NCBI RefSeq assembly: GCF_028679125.1
Contig: NZ_JAJRCG010000004.1
Span: 19,017 to 83,016, forward strand
Direction of reading: 5' to 3'
DNA length: 64,000 nt
Origin: Methanoregula sp.
GTDB lineage: Archaea > Halobacteriota > Methanomicrobia > Methanomicrobiales > Methanospirillaceae
The notes beneath the pieces were generated by a model that made no database searches, was not told where the DNA came from, and saw only the letters and a list, made by a program, of their open reading frames with translations. Made by a program: the position numbers and the translations under genes. Shown in pieces: positions 36,469 to 44,914 of this stretch. Positions within the stretch are counted from its first letter, which is position 1, and every line of letters begins with the position of its first letter.

Positions 36469-37892
36469 AGGAGACCCCGCTCCTGACCAAGGAGTACCGG
36501 ACGATAGAATATGCCTCCGGCCCGCTGATCTTCGTCTCCGGTGTCCTCGGAGCCTCGTTCGGAGAGATCGTGAAGATCACCCTCCGGGACGGTTCGGTGC
36601 GGACCGGGCAGGTGCTCGACATCTCGGAGGAGCACGCGGTTATCCAGGTGTACGAGGGCACGAGCGGAATTGACGTTGTAGACACGACCGTGAGGTTCAC
36701 CGGGGAACCGGCCCGGATCAATGTCTCCAAGGACATGCTGGGCCGGATCTTCACCGGTGTCGGGATGCCCCGGGACGGCGGCCCCGATATCATCCCGGAG
36801 GCCGTGCTGGATATTGCCGGCATGCCGATCAACCCCTCGGCCCGGGACAAGCCCGCGGACTTCATCCAGACCGGCATGTCGGCTATTGACGGGCTCAACA
36901 CGCTCGTGCGGGGCCAGAAGCTGCCGATCTTCTCCGGTTCGGGCCTGCCCGCAAGCAAGCTTGCCGCCCAGATCGCCCGGCAGGCGAAGGTCCTGGGCGA
37001 GGGCGAAGAGTTTGCGGTGGTCTTCGTTGCCATGGGGATCACGCACAAGGAGGCCTCGTTCTTCATGCAGGACTTCGAGCGGACGGGAGCGCTCGACCGC
37101 GTGGTCTTCTTCATGAACCTGGCCGATGATCCGACGGTCGAGAGGCTTGCGGCCCCGCGGTGCGGTCTCACGGTAGCAGAGTACCTTGCGTTCACCCACA
37201 ATCTCCACGTGCTCGTCATCCTGACCGACATGATCAACTACTGCGAGGCGCTCCGCGAGATCTCGACCGCCCGCGAAGAAGTCCCCGGACGGCGGGGATA
37301 TCCCGGCTACATGTACACCGACCTGGCATCCATCTACGAGCGGGCAGGGCGGCTGAAGGGCAAGAAGGGGTCGATCACCCAGATCCCGATCCTGACCATG
37401 CCGGACGATGACATCACCCACCCGGTGCCCGACCTCACGGGCTACATCACCGAGGGACAGATCGTGCTCTCGCGGGACATATTCCGGCGCGGTGGCGACC
37501 CCCCGGTGGACGCCCTGCCCTGTCTCTCCCGGCTCATGAACCTCGGGATCGGCCCGGGCAAGACCCGGGAAGACCACCGGGGCGTTGCAGACCAGCTCTA
37601 TGCCAGTTATGCCTATGGCCGCGACCTGCGCCGGCTCGTTGCCATCGTGGGCGAGGAAGCTCTGACGGATCTTGACCGGAAGTACCTGAAGTTCGCGGAC
37701 GGGTTCGAGCGGCAGTTCATCACGCAGGGGGATGATGATCGGCCCATCGAGACAACGCTTGGCATCGCGTGGGATCTTTTTGCCACGCTGCCCACCGATG
37801 AGCTCAAGCGGATCAAGCGCGAGCATATCGCGAAATACCACCCGGCGGCGCAGGAAACCGAACAGAAACCCGAAGAGACCGGGAGGAGCTGA
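36465..37892 (+). CDS. atpB: A-type ATP synthase regulatory subunit B, 475 aa
   Basis: The sequence is typical subunit B: the P-loop position is degenerate ([10 protein letters not shown], about residues 163-172), as expected for the non-catalytic subunit, and the conserved [14 protein letters not shown] and [12 protein letters not shown] segments follow. The C-terminal 15-20 residues ([11 protein letters not shown]) are a charged tail. It overlaps atpA by 4 bases and atpD starts 6 bases after its stop. Confidence 0.95.
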   Translation: MKETPLLTKEYRTIEYASGPLIFVSGVLGASFGEIVKITLRDGSVRTGQVLDISEEHAVIQVYEGTSGIDVVDTTVRFTGEPARINVSKDMLGRIFTGVGMPRDGGPDIIPEAVLDIAGMPINPSARDKPADFIQTGMSAIDGLNTLVRGQKLPIFSGSGLPASKLAAQIARQAKVLGEGEEFAVVFVAMGITHKEASFFMQDFERTGALDRVVFFMNLADDPTVERLAAPRCGLTVAEYLAFTHNLHVLVILTDMINYCEALREISTAREEVPGRRGYPGYMYTDLASIYERAGRLKGKKGSITQIPILTMPDDDITHPVPDLTGYITEGQIVLSRDIFRRGGDPPVDALPCLSRLMNLGIGPGKTREDHRGVADQLYASYAYGRDLRRLVAIVGEEALTDLDRKYLKFADGFERQFITQGDDDRPIETTLGIAWDLFATLPTDELKRIKREHIAKYHPAAQETEQKPEETGRS

Positions 37893-37897
37893 CCGGG

Positions 37898-38563
37898 ATG
37901 GAGCAGGTCAAGCCCACGCGGATGGAGCTGATGAAGAAGAAGGCGCAGATCCGGCTCGCGGAGCAGGGCCGCGATCTTCTCCGGGAGAAGATGGATGCCC
38001 TGATCCAGGAGTTCTTCAAGATCCTCAGTACTGTCTCGGACTCCCGCGACGAGCTGGAGCAGGTCTCCCGGGCTGCCGATCTCGCGCTCCTCATTGCAGA
38101 GGCAACCGATGACCCGGTCACCCTGCGGTCGGCTGCGTTTGCCACCCGGCGGTCGATCACGGTCGACATCACTGGCAAGAACATCATGGGCGTCCCCGTG
38201 CCGGTGATCGAGAAGAAGCGGGTCTCGAAGAACATGCTTGAGCGGGGCTACGGGATCATTGCAACGAGCGCCCGGATCGATGAGACGGCCGAGCGGTACG
38301 AGGTGGAACTCGATCTCCTGATCAAGCTGGCCGAGACCGAGACGACGATGCGCCGGCTGGGATCCGAGATCCAGATGAACCGGCGCCGGGTCAATGCCCT
38401 TGAACAGATCCTGATCCCGGAATTGAAGAGCCAGGCGAAGTACATCAAGAACGCAATCGAGGAGCGGGAACGGGAGGACCTGTTCCGGCTCAAGAAAGTA
38501 AAGTCTATTCTGGAGCGGAAGAAAAAGAAGGCGAAGGAGAAGAGACTGGCCACAATGAAGTGA
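37898..38563 (+). CDS. atpD: A-type ATP synthase subunit D (central stalk), 221 aa
   Basis: The protein starts V-K-P-T-R-M-E-L-M-K-K-K-A-Q-I-R-L-A, the usual start of subunit D, and forms two long helices (about residues 5-75 and 125-205) that pair into the rotating stalk inside the A3B3 head. The C-terminus is highly basic (R-K-K-K-K-A-K-E-K-R). It is the last gene of the operon. Confidence 0.92.
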   Translation: MEQVKPTRMELMKKKAQIRLAEQGRDLLREKMDALIQEFFKILSTVSDSRDELEQVSRAADLALLIAEATDDPVTLRSAAFATRRSITVDITGKNIMGVPVPVIEKKRVSKNMLERGYGIIATSARIDETAERYEVELDLLIKLAETETTMRRLGSEIQMNRRRVNALEQILIPELKSQAKYIKNAIEEREREDLFRLKKVKSILERKKKKAKEKRLATMK

Positions 38564-39012
38564 AGAGCCCGGATCCGGACCCCCTGCCATTTCCCCGGCC
38601 AGCCTTTTCCCCAGGATCTACGTTCACTCATCATCCAAAAGGCAACAATTAGACGTTTTTCAGAGGCTGAAATAACCCCCATATGAGCCAAATAACACTA
38701 ATCCAGTCTTCGTTCAAAATCAGTACGCTATAATTCGCAAAAAAATGCGACTATCAGAAAACAGGTTCTCCAGAATGGGCCCCGATTGGAAAAATAAGCC
38801 CATATTATGGAGATAGTTTTCAAAGAGCTGGTACGTCCCGGGCACCCCGAAAACGAGGGGATTACTCTGGTGAGACCATTGAATTTACCAACTTTTTTAT
38901 TTATACTGCAGTATAGTTATTTCACTCACGGGACGCTGGCTGTATCCTGAAAGGAAGAATTTCCAGCATGCCCCTGTAAAAATAAACGAATCCAGACATT
39001 CCGGGCACTACC
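38564..39012 (+). other. Non-coding, AT-rich gap of about 450 bases
   Basis: No gene is credible. The region is clearly more AT-rich than its flanks. A strong TATA-like run (TTTTTTATTTATA, 38893-38905) and a TACTGCAGTA palindrome (38904-38913) occur together. A second TATA-like stretch (TGTAAAAATAAACG, 38976-38989) lies about 25 bases before the DnaJ-TPR gene's ATG. The upstream TATA sits about 110 bases before that ATG, so a small RNA or a long leader is possible. Confidence 0.4.
38977..38988 (+). promoter_or_regulatory. Probable TATA element for the DnaJ-TPR gene
   Basis: GTAAAAATAAAC lies 25-36 bases before ATG 39013, the spacing seen at several other genes in this window, and predicts a near-leaderless transcript. 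Confidence 0.4.
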
Positions 39013-39972
39013 ATGGACACCACTGATTTTTATGAAATACTGGGTGTCCGGCCCGATGCAACACCGGAGGATATCAAAAATGCATACCACCAGCTCGCGC
39101 ATACCTGTCATCCCGATGTCAGCACCTTACCCGATGCTGAAGAGAGGATGACGAAGATCAATGAGGCATATGCGGTGGTGAGCGATCCCGAAAAACGCCG
39201 TATCTATGACAGGAAACGGGTGACCCAGGAACCGTTCACGGTCCAATGGGAGAGAGATCAGCCTCCCGCCCGCCCGCCGCCACGGACTCACGACCCCCGG
39301 TATGAACAGGCCCCTCCGGACCCCGCACCGCAACAACCATGGAAACGGCGGATGCCCTATGCAGCAGGTTTCTGGGTTTCCCTTCTTATCATTTTTATTT
39401 TCATCCTGGTTCTCTTCCTCGGGAGCGGAACTTCCCGGACCTCCGCTGAAATACCGGTAGTGACGCCGACGATCGAGCCCATTGTTGTGATAACAACCCA
39501 GCAACCGATCGTGGGAAAAACCTTTGAGGCCTGGAAAGGTGAAGGGGATACCCTCAGGAAACAGGACCGGAACGGGGATGCGCTGGACGCTTACGAGCAG
39601 GCGCTTAAGATCCGGCCGAACGCATCGGAACTCTGGGTTGCCGAAGGGGATCTCTACACCACGATGGGCAATTTTGAGAACGCGATTGTGTGCTATGACC
39701 GTGCCCTGGCATTCGATCCCCGGGCAGGAGAAGAGGTCCGGAATAAGAGCACGGTATTGAAAACCATCAATTCACGGATAGAACAGGCAGAACTGCTTGA
39801 AAAACACGAAGATTATTCTGCCGCCATTGGGATCTATGACGATCTCCTTTCCGCAGGTATCCGGAATACCGGTTTCCAGAAACGGATCCTGTCAGCAAAG
39901 GTGTATGCCCTCATGCGATCGGGAAGATCCGATGAGGCAGACCGGGTAAGCAAAGTGATAGGATCTCTCTGA
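39013..39972 (+). CDS. DnaJ - membrane helix - TPR protein, 319 aa
   Basis: Residues 4-68 are a complete J domain with the H-P-D motif (H-T-C-H-P-D-V, about residues 34-40), so it should stimulate a DnaK/Hsp70. A Pro-rich linker runs to about 110. One membrane helix follows (about 115-142, with V-S-L-L-I-I-F-I-F-I-L-V-L-F-L). After a Thr/Pro-rich segment come two or three TPRs (about 175-300, including A-L-D-A-Y-E-Q-A-L-K-I-R-P-N). The J domain lies on one side of the membrane and the TPRs on the other. This is an unusual order, since TPRs normally share the compartment of the J domain. It is a single gene. Confidence 0.75.
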   Translation: MDTTDFYEILGVRPDATPEDIKNAYHQLAHTCHPDVSTLPDAEERMTKINEAYAVVSDPEKRRIYDRKRVTQEPFTVQWERDQPPARPPPRTHDPRYEQAPPDPAPQQPWKRRMPYAAGFWVSLLIIFIFILVLFLGSGTSRTSAEIPVVTPTIEPIVVITTQQPIVGKTFEAWKGEGDTLRKQDRNGDALDAYEQALKIRPNASELWVAEGDLYTTMGNFENAIVCYDRALAFDPRAGEEVRNKSTVLKTINSRIEQAELLEKHEDYSAAIGIYDDLLSAGIRNTGFQKRILSAKVYALMRSGRSDEADRVSKVIGSL

Positions 39973-40080
39973 TGGCACTCCCCGGATAAGACAGGAAGAT
40001 ATGCTATCAGCTGAGTATTATCTTAAATCGTTGCCGGCCGGCCACTCACATGACCCCGCCACCATGACAACAGATCAAGG

Positions 40081-41358
40081 ATGGATATGACTGACACGTG
40101 CCCCGGTAATGAAATGCCTCCTCCCCACGATACCCGCCATTTTGACGACTCTGTCCGGTTCATTATGGCACTGAGCACGGCCATCGACAAGTATGGCGGC
40201 CACACTCATGATACGGATAACACCATCCGGCAGATCATCAAAACACTGGGACTCAAAGGGGAGATCCTTGCGGTACCCAATACAATAATCATCGCCCTCT
40301 GGCAGGATGACCTGCACCACCAGACTATCCACATTGCAACAACCCGGGGAACGAGCTATGATATGACCCGGTTCGGTATGGTGCGGGACCTGATCGTTGA
40401 CGTGGAAGCCGGCCGGATCAGTCCTGCCGACGGAGTCGTGCGACTGAAGGAGATCGAACATGCGCCTTCCCTCTACGGCAATTACGCGAAGGCGGCTGCG
40501 TTCTTCCTCGCCGGGGTGGGCTTCGGGGTGATCCTGGGCATCTCCTGGCTGGATGTATTTTTCGGGGGAGTCCTGGGCCTCGCGGCATTTGGCGTTGAGC
40601 TCCTGGCCTCCCGGAGCGGCCTCGTTGTAAACAACACCCCGGAACTGTTCATCTCCCTGATCGTCGCCCTCCTTGCCGGTATCACCGGGGTAGTGCTGCC
40701 CGGCATACACCCGCTGGCCGTGACGGTCTGCGCACTCACCATCTATATTCCGGGGTTTGCCCTCACCATCGCACCGCGGGAGATCCTTCTCGGCGATTCG
40801 CTCTCCGGCATCATGTACTTCACGAATGCCCTCTTTGTTTCCGTGAAACTCCTGCTCGGGACCTTTCTTGGCCTCGGCATCGCCCTGTATCTCTTTCCCG
40901 TTGCGGTTACGGAACCCCTTACGGGAGTGGATCCCCTCTTTGTCTGGGTGTTTATTCCCTTCCTGCTCATCAGTAACAGTATCCTGTTCGGCGTTTCATG
41001 GGACAGACTCTGGCTGGTCATCGTATGCGGCCTCGTTGTCTGGGCGGGAGTGACACTGGGAAACACGGTTGGTTTCTGGCAGGGCACCTTCCTCGGGGCG
41101 ATCATCCTCGCCCTCTATACCCGGATCGCTGCCCGCCGGTTCAACCTGCCCCTCGCTACGGTCCTACTCCCCGTAGTCCTCATACTGGTCCCCGGCTATA
41201 CGTTCATCCAGGTGTTGTATCTGTTCAATGCCGGCCAGATGGTTGCCGGCATCAGCGCCGGTTTCCAGATGGTTGCCCTCATCTTTGCCATCATCTGCGG
41301 GATATTTATCGGCGACATCCTGGGATCATGGAAGGGGCTGAAACGGGAGCAATCCTGA
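40081..41358 (+). CDS. ThrE family threonine/serine exporter (fused form), 425 aa
   Basis: The protein contains both halves of the ThrE/YjjP-YjjB family in one chain. A soluble N-terminal region (about residues 20-140) is followed by about ten hydrophobic helices. The first membrane block resembles YjjP (V-D-V-E-A-G-R-I-S-P-A-D-G then A-A-F-F-L-A-G-V-G-F-G) and the second resembles YjjB. These proteins export threonine, serine or small dicarboxylates. It follows the DnaJ-TPR gene by 108 bases. Which amino acid it exports here is unknown. Confidence 0.8.
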   Translation: MDMTDTCPGNEMPPPHDTRHFDDSVRFIMALSTAIDKYGGHTHDTDNTIRQIIKTLGLKGEILAVPNTIIIALWQDDLHHQTIHIATTRGTSYDMTRFGMVRDLIVDVEAGRISPADGVVRLKEIEHAPSLYGNYAKAAAFFLAGVGFGVILGISWLDVFFGGVLGLAAFGVELLASRSGLVVNNTPELFISLIVALLAGITGVVLPGIHPLAVTVCALTIYIPGFALTIAPREILLGDSLSGIMYFTNALFVSVKLLLGTFLGLGIALYLFPVAVTEPLTGVDPLFVWVFIPFLLISNSILFGVSWDRLWLVIVCGLVVWAGVTLGNTVGFWQGTFLGAIILALYTRIAARRFNLPLATVLLPVVLILVPGYTFIQVLYLFNAGQMVAGISAGFQMVALIFAIICGIFIGDILGSWKGLKREQS

Positions 41359-41439
41359 TGCAACGATCCTTAAACGTTTCAGAACAGCAACATAATGAGA
41401 ATTAGACCAGACCCCTACAATGGCAAAGGAGGACAATAT

Positions 41440-41529
41440 ATGACACTACCACCAGAAACCCCAGAATCACGGTCTCAGCCTGTCATGACAAAGAACCCTG
41501 TCGGGCATGAGATCCGGAGCGATGCCTGA
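41440..41529 (+). CDS. Small upstream reading frame (29 aa) coupled to the amidohydrolase gene
   Basis: An ATG at 41440 follows a textbook AAAGGAGG ribosome site (41426-41433) with about 6 bases of spacing, the strongest such site seen in this window. The frame encodes 29 polar residues rich in Pro, Ser, Glu and Thr (M-T-L-P-P-E-T-P-E-S-R...) and ends with TGA whose last base is the first base of the amidohydrolase ATG (TGATG). No other clear ribosome site serves the amidohydrolase, so ribosomes ending here probably restart on it. It may be a leader peptide or a real small protein. There is no homology evidence. Confidence 0.5.
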   Translation: MTLPPETPESRSQPVMTKNPVGHEIRSDA

Positions 41530-42764
41530 TGCCGGTTACCCTCATCCATGCAGGAACATTCTGGGATGGCCTGTCCAATGCCCCGCTTGGTTCCCGTGAC
41601 ATCCTGGTAAAAGATGGGATAATCCAACAGATTGCAGAAAAAATCCCGATACCTGCCGATGCAGCGGTCATCGATCTCTCCGACCGTATGGTCATGCCCG
41701 GCCTCATCGACTGTCACGTCCATATCACCCTGCGGCCGGAGATGATGGGGAGTCTCTGGAGTCATTCTGCAGGATACAAAGCACTCCTCGGTGCCCAGGC
41801 ACTTAAGGCCCACCTGATGAACGGGTTCACCACGGTACGGGACTGCGGGGATATGGATTTCCACGGGTATACCGTCAGGGATGTAAAGAGGGCTGTTGAG
41901 CAGGGTCTCATCCCCGGCTCGCGGCTGATCAATTCCGGCCACATGCTCTCTGCCCGGAGCGGCCACATGGATGCCACCGGGATGCTCTCTCCCGACTGTA
42001 AGGGCTGGCAGAACAATCTCGCCGATGGTCCCGAGGAGATCCGAAGAGTAGTCCGGGAAGAGATCACGTGGGGTGCCGAATGGATCAAGTTCGCCGCATC
42101 CGGCGGTTTTGCATCCCCGGCAGACAATCCCGTTGATGTTGGGTATACCAAGGAAGAGATGGAGAGCCTGGTCGCCACTGCCACCCAATACCACCGGCCG
42201 GTTTCAGCCCATCTTCACGGCGATGAAGCGGTCCGGATGGCGGTCCTTGCAGGTGTACGGTCGGTTGAGCACGGGGCCATGGCCTCCAAAAAGACCCTCC
42301 AGCTGATCGAGGAGAAGGGAGTCTTCCTCGTCCCGACCCAGTATGCGGGTGTGAGGTCAGCCCGGTTTGCGGACAGCGAGGAATACTGGGAATCGATAGG
42401 AAACAATCCGTACGAGAAGATGAAGATGCGGATGTACAAGGATGTCCTTATCGCGAATGCCAAAAATCTCGCAGAAAGCAAAATAAAGATCGCCTTTGGG
42501 ACCGATATGGGCATTCTCTCCTACAGCGTCAATGGCGCACTTGAGTTTGGCGAGATGGTGGAAAACGGCATCTCACCCCTGCGGGCGCTCCGAGCCGCAA
42601 CGAGTGTTGCTGCAGAGATGCTGATGCACCCGGAACTTGGGACCCTCGCACCCGGGAAGGCTGCGGATATCATTGCCGTCCGGGGCAACCCGTTCAAAGA
42701 TATCACGGTGATGGAGAAGGTCAGCTTCGTGATGAAGGCCGGTACGGTCTATAAACAGGCATAA
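41529..42764 (+). CDS. Amidohydrolase family metal-dependent hydrolase (prolidase/imidazolonepropionase-like), 411 aa
   Basis: The metal-binding motifs of the amidohydrolase barrel are complete: D-C-H-V-H-I-T-L (about residues 59-66), the Lys of W-I-K-F-A-A-S-G-G that may be carbamylated (about 183), H-L-H-G-D-E-A (about 223-229), S-V-E-H-G-A-M (about 240-246) and the Asp of F-G-T-D-M-G. The closest known group is the Xaa-Pro dipeptidase/imidazolonepropionase type. The N- and C-terminal strands form the small beta domain that such enzymes have. The substrate is unknown. Translation probably depends on the upstream 29-residue frame. Confidence 0.85.
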   Translation: MPVTLIHAGTFWDGLSNAPLGSRDILVKDGIIQQIAEKIPIPADAAVIDLSDRMVMPGLIDCHVHITLRPEMMGSLWSHSAGYKALLGAQALKAHLMNGFTTVRDCGDMDFHGYTVRDVKRAVEQGLIPGSRLINSGHMLSARSGHMDATGMLSPDCKGWQNNLADGPEEIRRVVREEITWGAEWIKFAASGGFASPADNPVDVGYTKEEMESLVATATQYHRPVSAHLHGDEAVRMAVLAGVRSVEHGAMASKKTLQLIEEKGVFLVPTQYAGVRSARFADSEEYWESIGNNPYEKMKMRMYKDVLIANAKNLAESKIKIAFGTDMGILSYSVNGALEFGEMVENGISPLRALRAATSVAAEMLMHPELGTLAPGKAADIIAVRGNPFKDITVMEKVSFVMKAGTVYKQA

Positions 42765-42825
42765 CCCTCTTTTTCAGATACGGTACGGGAGAGACAATCT
42801 CCCCGATTTTTCGAAAAAAATGGAA

Positions 42826-43338
42826 TTATTGTTTCCAGAAAAAGGCACTCATAATCAATGAGAGAATACCTGCGATAATGAAGAAGATGCCGAGTATCAG
42901 TATAATGAATGTAGATCCTGCACCCGGGTTGAAGAACAGGTACATACCGATCAGGAAACTGATCACGCCAACAAGGCCGGTCAGGATCCGGTGTCTCTCC
43001 CACGTTACGGAGATCGCATAGGCGATCGAGAGCAACCCGTTGATAACAAGCCAGAGTGCAATCAGGTAGCCAATTGCGATGGTCGGGATGTAGGGAGTGA
43101 GGATTGCAAGAAGGCCGATCACGATGCTGATCAGGCCTGAACCAAAGAGCACCATCTTTGGCGTTCCGCTCTCTGCAGAAAGACCGATTCCTGCGGTTAA
43201 AATCCCGAATACGATGAGGATGATTCCAATAACCAGTAATAAGATCCCAAAAACTGTAGAGGGTGCGATTACTGCAACCAGCCCGAACAGGAGGATAATG
43301 ATGCTGAGGATCCCTGCCAGAATTCTATCGGTGTCCAT
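42826..43338 (-). CDS. HdeD/DUF308-like membrane protein, 170 aa
   Basis: The protein is hydrophobic with six short membrane helices and a repeated pattern (V-I-A-P-S-T-V-F-G-I-L-L-L-V-I-G and I-L-T-P-Y-I-P-T-I-A-I-G-Y) that matches the duplicated DUF308/HdeD family (acid-resistance membrane protein in enterobacteria). In archaea the role is unknown, possibly envelope stress. It is convergent with the amidohydrolase gene and marks the left edge of the accessory region. Confidence 0.78.
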   Translation of the reverse strand: MDTDRILAGILSIIILLFGLVAVIAPSTVFGILLLVIGIILIVFGILTAGIGLSAESGTPKMVLFGSGLISIVIGLLAILTPYIPTIAIGYLIALWLVINGLLSIAYAISVTWERHRILTGLVGVISFLIGMYLFFNPGAGSTFIILILGIFFIIAGILSLIMSAFFWKQ

Positions 43339-43678
43339 AATGATAGGAGATCATAGGTGACAGATGATAAAATTTCTTATTGTGGGGAGACTTTGGGGCT
43401 CTTACGGATTTCATACGCGTCTTCCCCAGAACCGGGTATGATCTGCCAGTCTTTTTACTGGAGTATTTTAGTGCACAAAAATGGGGATCCGTATTGAATC
43501 TCTGATTGCAGAGAGCATATAATTTTCAAGCAGACCCTGCGTGATTTTTTTGGGGCAGACTCTGGTTGAAAATGTGCCCCCGCGATCTCATCTTCGTCGT
43601 GAACGTGGAATATGGACTACTGAAGATCTGTTTACCTTTTGGCAACCAGACCTTGATTTGTGGTATCCCGAATTAATT
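43339..43678 (+). other. Non-coding sequence at the left edge of the accessory region
   Basis: No gene is visible. It holds the promoter of the HdeD-like gene (minus strand) and then AT-rich sequence leading into the decayed transposase. Related short strings CAGACCCTG, CAGACTCTG and CAGACCTTG (43531, 43556, 43645) could be worn element ends, but no clean terminal inverted repeat can be assigned. Confidence 0.35.
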
Positions 43679-44155
43679 TTACATATATAACCAGTTCTGT
43701 GCATATTACAGGATCCTCTCTGGAGGTAAACGGTACCAGAAAGCGTTGCAAGGTTCATCGAAGTCAAGACTCATATGAGGTTTGATGAAATTGTGCCAGT
43801 GAACAATAGCATCAATGGAACCGGACTTTTTGATTCTTCGTTAAACCTCCCCAAAGAACCGTTCGATTTTACCGTTCATCTGAGGATGTTTTACACCCGC
43901 GAGGATGTGAATCCCATAGGTTTCCTCGATCTTCATCTCCAGATAGGTAGGTCCAACATTGTTGGCTCGATGGCTTTCGAGAATCAACGCTTCGGTTCTT
44001 TCATCAATTGGTTGGGGTTTTCTTCCGGTTTTCCTGCGGGTAGGATATTTTCCGGACTTTTTGAACTGGGAAATGAGTTGATACACTCTTTGACGGGTAA
44101 CTCTAAAATCACGAGCAATCTCCCCTTTGGCTGGATCATACCCCCCCATGATCAT
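43679..44155 (-). pseudogene. Decayed DDE (rve-type) transposase, internally deleted
   Basis: Reading from 44155, the N-terminal helix-turn-helix part of an integrase-core transposase is intact (G-G-Y-D-P-A-K-G-E-I-A-R-D-F, T-R-Q-R-V-Y-Q-L-I, R-R-K-T-G-R-K-P). It runs to E-E-T-Y-G-I-H-I and then jumps directly into the C-terminal end of the catalytic domain (L-A-G-V-K-H-P-Q-M-N-G-K-I-E-R-F-F-G-E-V). The segment with the first two catalytic Asp residues is gone. Beyond that, TAA stops follow at about 43842 (after F-F-G-E-V) and after P-P-E-R-I-L, but the family sequence continues between them in frame (I-D-A-I-V-H-W-H-N). The family is IS481-like or a related methanogen group. Confidence 0.8.
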
Positions 44156-44248
44156 TTTCGGGTAGCCTGAAAATGACTTGATCCGTCGGAGACCTGCAAA
44201 ATATCCCTCCAAAAAACGTGTGCAATAATGCGTACATCCCATTTTTGA

Positions 44249-44277
44249 GGAGGGGGGTGTCCGGCATACCCCCCTCC
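44249..44277. repeat. G-rich palindrome, copy 1
   Basis: GGAGGGGGGT pairs with ACCCCCCTCC in a 10-bp perfect stem, extended by a G-T and a T-A pair, around a 5-base loop (CCGGC). A near copy lies at 44409-44436. Both read GGAGGGGGGT, a short spacer and ATACCCCCCTC. Confidence 0.8.
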
Positions 44278-44408
44278 CCTTTGCGTTTCAAATCGTGCAG
44301 ACCCCCCCACCCGCTCAATAAAATTCGCGGGAGACCTCCCTCCACTCAGCGAATAAATTCTGATTCTCTGACGTGAGTTCATGGATGTTGGGATATTGCA
44401 TGAGCCAT

Positions 44409-44436
44409 GGAGGGGGGTATCGGGTATACCCCCCTC
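44409..44436. repeat. G-rich palindrome, copy 2
   Basis: GAGGGGGGTAT (44410-44420) pairs with ATACCCCCCTC (44426-44436) in an 11-bp perfect stem around the loop CGGGT. It is about 160 bases from copy 1, in the same orientation. Confidence 0.8.
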
Positions 44437-44455
44437 TTGCATTTGGGGGGACAGC

Positions 44456-44630
44456 AGTCCGGGACTCAGCGAACGAGCGGTTCGCGGCCACCCTCCGGTG
44501 CCACGATGCCAATGGCGAGATCTCCTTCGTGAACTTCTGCCGGGAGCAGGTGACCCTCACCTCGTTCTCGGACGAGAGGATCCGGAACAGGGTCGAGACG
44601 TGGGCGGATACAGTTGCGGTGTTGGGATAA
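44456..44630 (+). pseudogene. Remnant of the 3' end of an unidentified gene
   Basis: A GC-rich patch between AT-rich flanks reads as the C-terminus of a protein in one frame (E-R-F-A-A-T-L-R-C-H-D-A-N-G-E, then F-C-R-E-Q-V-T-L-T-S-F-S-D-E-R-I-R-N-R-V-E-T-W) and ends at a TAA at 44628. There is no plausible start; upstream the frame runs into the palindrome. It looks like a gene cut by the rearrangement that placed the transposase remnant nearby. The family is not recognised. A hairpin at 44671-44692 may be its old terminator. Confidence 0.45.
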
Positions 44631-44670
44631 GCGGATCTTATAGCCAAAAGGTGTCGCACGAAGAACAAAC

Positions 44671-44692
44671 GGGGCAGGAATTTCCCTGCCCC
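44671..44692. terminator. GC-rich hairpin, possible terminator
   Basis: GGGGCAGG and CCTGCCCC pair around a 6-base AT-rich centre and are flanked by partly complementary sequence (AAAC ... GTTT). It is followed by T-rich sequence that also contains the TATA-like box at 44696. It may separate the gene remnant from the next transcript. Confidence 0.4.
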
Positions 44693-44695
44693 ACC

Positions 44696-44704
44696 GTTTA
44701 TTTA
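44696..44704 (+). promoter_or_regulatory. TATA-like box for the AT-rich HEPN gene
   Basis: GTTTATTTA lies about 21-29 bases before the ATG of a 50-residue frame at 44725 and is the only TATA-like sequence between the hairpin and that frame. Confidence 0.4.
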
Positions 44705-44724
44705 GTCACAGGTTGACAGAGGGG

Positions 44725-44877
44725 ATGGAGATTACCGATTTCCTCGTACTTGGGGTGGGAAACTCTATAGTACCTAGAGAGTTGGATCAGGTGAGGAATT
44801 CGTTTGATTCGGTTTATGTCATCGAGAAATATTCGTTGGTTTTTAGTGATTTGATATTTAACGATATACTAATCTAG
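44725..44877 (+). CDS. Candidate small protein (50 aa) upstream of the HEPN-like gene
   Basis: The ATG at 44725 has a GAGGGG ribosome site and a TATA-like box 21-29 bases upstream. The frame encodes 50 residues, hydrophobic near the start (F-L-V-L-G-V-G-N-S-I-V) and ending L-I-F-N-D-I-L-I. The frame is AT-rich like the next gene, 37 bases downstream. No family is recognised. It could be a small partner of the HEPN-like protein or gene debris. Confidence 0.35.
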   Translation: MEITDFLVLGVGNSIVPRELDQVRNSFDSVYVIEKYSLVFSDLIFNDILI

Positions 44878-44914
44878 ATGAAAAAGAACAATTCTTCGAA
44901 TTCATTGAGGTATC

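Noticed and set aside
36297..37841. Long minus-strand frame (514 codons) across atpB
   Set aside because: Antisense of atpB; no independent start signal and shadow-like composition.
14311..43547. Shared string AGACCCTG-Y-GT-R-ATTT at 14311 and 43532
   Set aside because: Only 16 bases with two mismatches and no larger matching context; could be chance. A genome-wide search would be needed.
43775..44170. Plus-strand frame of 131 codons in the accessory region
   Set aside because: It is antisense to the decayed transposase; the transposase reading is recognisable by its motifs.
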